A stretch of DNA of 64,000 bases from Datnioides undecimradiatus. Taxonomy: Eukaryota; Chordata; Actinopteri; Lobotiformes; Datnioididae. The stretch is from positions 1,240,001-1,304,000 of the forward strand of contig WARS01000052.1 in the NCBI GenBank assembly GCA_008933995.1, read 5' to 3'. The notes under the pieces were generated by a model that did no database searches, was not told the origin of the DNA, and saw nothing but the letters and a program-made list of their open reading frames with translations. Each line of letters begins with the position of its first letter. The stretch's first letter is position 1. A program made the translations under genes and the position numbers. This document shows, in pieces, positions 60,336 to 64,000 of this stretch.

Positions 60336-63300
60336 TTACCAAAGTCCGAACCTTGAGTCACATGACGACAAGTAGTGGGAGGTGGTAACTCACGCCTCTG
60401 TTCAGTGATGGTCTCGTGGAGGCTGTGACCAGTTGTGTCTGATGTTGTGTGTTCAGTCAGTCTCTTGTCTAACGGCATAACTTTCCCCACAGCTGTTTCG
60501 TGTGATGTCACACATGTACACGGCTCCAGTTTTCCCTTCTAGACCGCTTCAGTCTTTGATTTACGGCGTTTTCAGCCGAACCCATCGTCGTGATCGAACA
60601 ACGTGTGGAAAAGTAATGTTCCACCCCCCCCCTCGGCTGCTTCAGAGCCTCCAAGTAGAATAGTTTTGTTTTACTGCGTATGAATGTGAATCGGGGTGAT
60701 TCTCAGCAAACCGCCGGGACAAACAGGTGAAAAAAACTCAAATCTGTGTTGCCTCTCGGTTGGACTTCGCCTCATGTTGTTGAAAAAGACTCCATAAAGC
60801 AAGCTGTTTCCCTTCAGCTGATCGACCAGATGATCACAGCGAATGCCAGGATGCTGTAAAGAATTACAGAGCCGATGTCTGAACAGAACAGCAGAGCAAA
60901 GAGCCGGTGAGATCCTTCCATGTACCTGTCAGCCTGAAATGATGGCTGACTTCCTGTGGGCTGGGGAAACACTAATAGTCTCCAGCTGGACATGGAGAAA
61001 TCTTCACCGTGCATGTGTGTGTGTGTGTGTGTGTGTTTGCTTCTACCAGCAGGAAACTTTACACCTACGTTAGGTCAGAGGATGACTTAAACATATGTGA
61101 ATTTTCTGTGTTCACCTAGTGTGGTACTTTCCCAGAAGAAGACTTTTTGAACCGTTAAGCGCCGAGAATAAAACCAGAGGTGACTTCTTGAACACTCCTG
61201 GGACTTTTCTCCATCGACAGGTGGACGGCACTGTCGCGGTTTGACAACTCTGAATCTAATTTTCCGGAGAGAGCTGCATTACAAATACCCTGCCAACAAT
61301 GTCTGCTACCATTACGGGGCTGCACTGGAGAGTTTTATATGTACAAGTAATGGACAGACGTGCTGTATAACAAGCAGAGCAGAGTTGGCGAGATACCTGA
61401 AAATACTGCGTCCATGTGGCCGGAGGTGGGTGTAGGTCATGTGTGAATTAGTCTCATATTTTCTGTGAGAGGAACCTGCTTTTTCTCTACTACAACAAAC
61501 CCCTGTAGCCGCATGGGGCCACCAAATCAAAAAACAACCAAAGACGCAGTCTGGTGTTGGCGTGAAGTAGCGTGGTATCATTGGTCTTCATTGCTTCTCC
61601 CAGTTTGGATCCCTTCAGTGTTCATTGTTCAGGACGTTCAGGACGGATCTGCAAAAGCGTCCTCCTCTTCAACACAAACAAATTCATTGATAAAAACCTT
61701 TTAAAAAATCACTTTACAAGGCAGTTCCATGATTGAAATCTGTGTTTCTCCGATGCTACGTGGCGGGAAAACTGTAAGCCAACTCACTGCTGCTGCTATA
61801 CTTTCGCTAACTTGAGTAACTGAATAACTAATGTGACAATTTTTGTTATATTTCTTGAAAATCTCTATAAATCCAGGTAGCAATCAATAAATCAGATGCA
61901 CTGACTCAAATAAAACACATGAAAATCAACAACATTCAATTCAATGGGAAGTCCTACTGGCCAGTCTGCTTATACCTGCCTACAACAGCTAGCAACAGTT
62001 TCTTAATCTGATGATCTTTGCAATTTGTGTTAAAGACAAGTAAAATTTGATTAAGTGTGACTTTTGCAGGTAACATTTCATGATGTTGCCACAGCTAGCT
62101 GCACGCAAACAACACGTGTAGCTAGCATAGTGTTTTAGCAGGTGCATTTTCACATCTGCATGGACTTTGTTTGCAAGCCAAGTGCTAGCTGGGTGCTAGC
62201 TACACTGTTAGCACTGTAAGACTAAAGCTTGAAATGTAGTTCTGCAAAGAAGATGACTGAGTGGATCAAACTGAGGGTGTTATCGATTAAATCCCAAATC
62301 TCAACAGCACGTGTTCCACCCTGAGCTCCTGTCCGGCTCACGTTTATGCTAATGTTCATATCTGCGCAAGTCTAAGCCTTCTGTGAAGGAAAGAACACAT
62401 GCACACCTCAAAATATATCTTACACACAGATGCACACGGTGGTTCCCATTTTTCTAAACAAGGTTCTTGTGGTTCTTCTCACAGTACATGCATGCACGCA
62501 CTTACTGCTGTAATGTTCTCCATGCAGGTGTAAAGTTTGCAACATGTGTCTTTGCATTGCTGAAGCAGAAGGGGAATTAAAAACTGTTTTTGCTGCATTT
62601 GGGTTTGAAAACTTTGGAGGAGGATTGGGGCCACCTGGTAAAAAATATATTTTGATAAGGCTCTCGTGTGAAAGATTCATGTGCATTTTGACTTTTATCT
62701 CAGAGTTTAAAGCTCCTGACTTTAACCTCAGGAGTACAGGTTCACTGTCACCAACATCAAACCAGCACATATTACTTTTCACTCACCTTTTGCTCTTCCA
62801 TGAATTAAAAATGGCTTCCTCTGGGACCCCTCAAACACGCAAAAAGTCACTTAAATCATGCATTTAAGTTGCAGTTCCCCTCCTTCAAGACCTGAAGTGA
62901 CTCTCTCACTGAAGCTGGTTCCTGACAGGTTCTTATACTTCTGAGACTGACGTCGTCAATCTGAGATAAAACTCAGGACTCAGATCATTTTTTACCACTT
63001 GGCCCTAATCATTTTTCTGTTTTCAGAGCTTAAAAGCTGCATAACTTGATCCTTTTAATCTAGAGATGCATCCTGCCTCCAGCTGAGAACCATCTTCAGC
63101 TCATCTAACTTTACTGGGGTGAAATCAAACATTATCCATTCATCTCTCCACCTCCATCTAAAGCATTTTTCTCCCCAGTCATCAAGAATTCCCTCTACTC
63201 AAGCAGGAACTTTCTCTTGTAATGCTGTCATGTATGTTTCATGGCGCAGACATCCACTCAGCCCCGTCGTATCCAAAATCACGGCTCAGTCGCTTTGATT

Positions 63301-64000
63301 TGACGGGTAAAACTGCAGCATCTCTCGGGGGGGGGGGAGAAGAGACGAGCGTTTCTCACAAGGCTCAAGCATGCATCTGAGAGTTTGCTCAGCAGATAAA
63401 CAACTAATACATAAAATAGCAATTGGAAGTAATCCCGTGCATTCAACAGGGTGTGGCATCTCCCTGCATTTCCCTAAAAGGTATGCAAAAACAGTTTAAC
63501 CCGGGTCTGATGTCGTCAAACAGTGGGAATGAGACCATGCTGAAGTCATTACCAAACCTGCATGCCTTCAGCTGTGTCTCTCAGCCTCTAGCAGGTAAGA
63601 GCTGAAGTCAAACTGGCAGCGCATACTTGCGATATCTGGCTGGAGGAATGCGTGTGTGCCGTGCTGCTTCCCATCCTGAGGTGTGTTTTCAAGGTCTCGA
63701 GGCTGCGTGGAGGTCCCCGCTGCAGGCCTGCTCCACATTAAAGCCACATGTCAGTGTTTTTCTTTCCTACAGGCATGTCATACCTGCAGCTCTCACACAT
63801 GCACCAGGAAGAGCTTCACGGCTCCACGCTGGTGCATGTCAGGATTTTACCTCGATGTGAATGATTAATAGGTTCACGTTTGGTGTTTAGAAAGATTTAT
63901 AGCCACTTGAAAACTTTTTGAAGCTTGCATGATGACTCAGAGAAGAAGTGAGGTCACCGGTAATTCATGGAAAAACTGACTGGATCCACTTGTCGCGTAC
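60336..64000. other. Intergenic DNA to window end
   Basis: No gene, RNA or named repeat is supported. (GT)n occurs at 61014-61037, a GCTAGCT-rich patch at 62090-62215, and a G run at 63328-63337. Confidence 0.45.
61014..61037. repeat. (GT)n microsatellite
   Basis: A pure tract of about 12 GT units. Confidence 0.9.

Noticed and set aside
62090-62215. GCTAGCT-rich patch considered as another copy of the 61-bp-period repeat
   Set aside because: The short motif recurs, but neither the period nor the other landmarks are present.

Overview
This is a vertebrate genomic window and almost certainly from a ray-finned (teleost, probably percomorph) fish. The evidence is a Rex3-type LINE with its ATCC/GATG tail, several interspersed repeat families I know from teleost genomes, very many (CA/GT)n microsatellites, and CpG-rich DNA throughout. 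There are no operons, no prokaryote-like genes and no long protein-coding frames.

Only one protein-coding gene can be supported: the 5' part of zeb1 (zinc finger E-box-binding homeobox 1), on the minus strand. Exon 1 (44351-44408) encodes MADGPRCKRRKQANPKRSS plus one base and ends in a consensus GTAAGT donor. Exon 2 (6070-6252) has a good polypyrimidine tract and AG acceptor. It continues in phase with VTNFNN and the ZEB1-type acidic block SSDSDDEDKLHIVEED, and ends at a GTGAGA donor. Together they give residues 1-80 and one base of codon 81. The zinc fingers, homeodomain and CtBP sites lie in exons beyond the low-coordinate end of the window. I cannot tell zeb1a from zeb1b.

Layout: 1-6069 is part of intron 2, with a 5'-truncated Rex3 copy and a copy of a teleost repeat. 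6253-44350 is the 38 kb intron 1, with microsatellites, at least five copies of one hAT-like non-autonomous element, a 61-bp-period repeat, and AT-rich blocks that look like conserved non-coding regulatory DNA. 44409-44830 is the GC-rich 5' leader and promoter, with an AGG/poly-G tract, a duplicated 17-mer and six CACCT boxes in the same orientation. From 44860 outward is intergenic DNA. It holds two back-to-back teleost repeats, an LTR-like fossil, a small inverted-repeat element, a mariner transposase remnant, another copy of the 61-bp-period family, and further candidate regulatory blocks.

I found no undescribed multi-gene system. The observations most worth checking are the CACCT-box cluster (the ZEB recognition core) in the zeb1 promoter, the 17-bp promoter direct repeat, the G-rich 5' leader, and the candidate enhancers in intron 1 and upstream. 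Repeat and family names come from memory of these families, not from a search.
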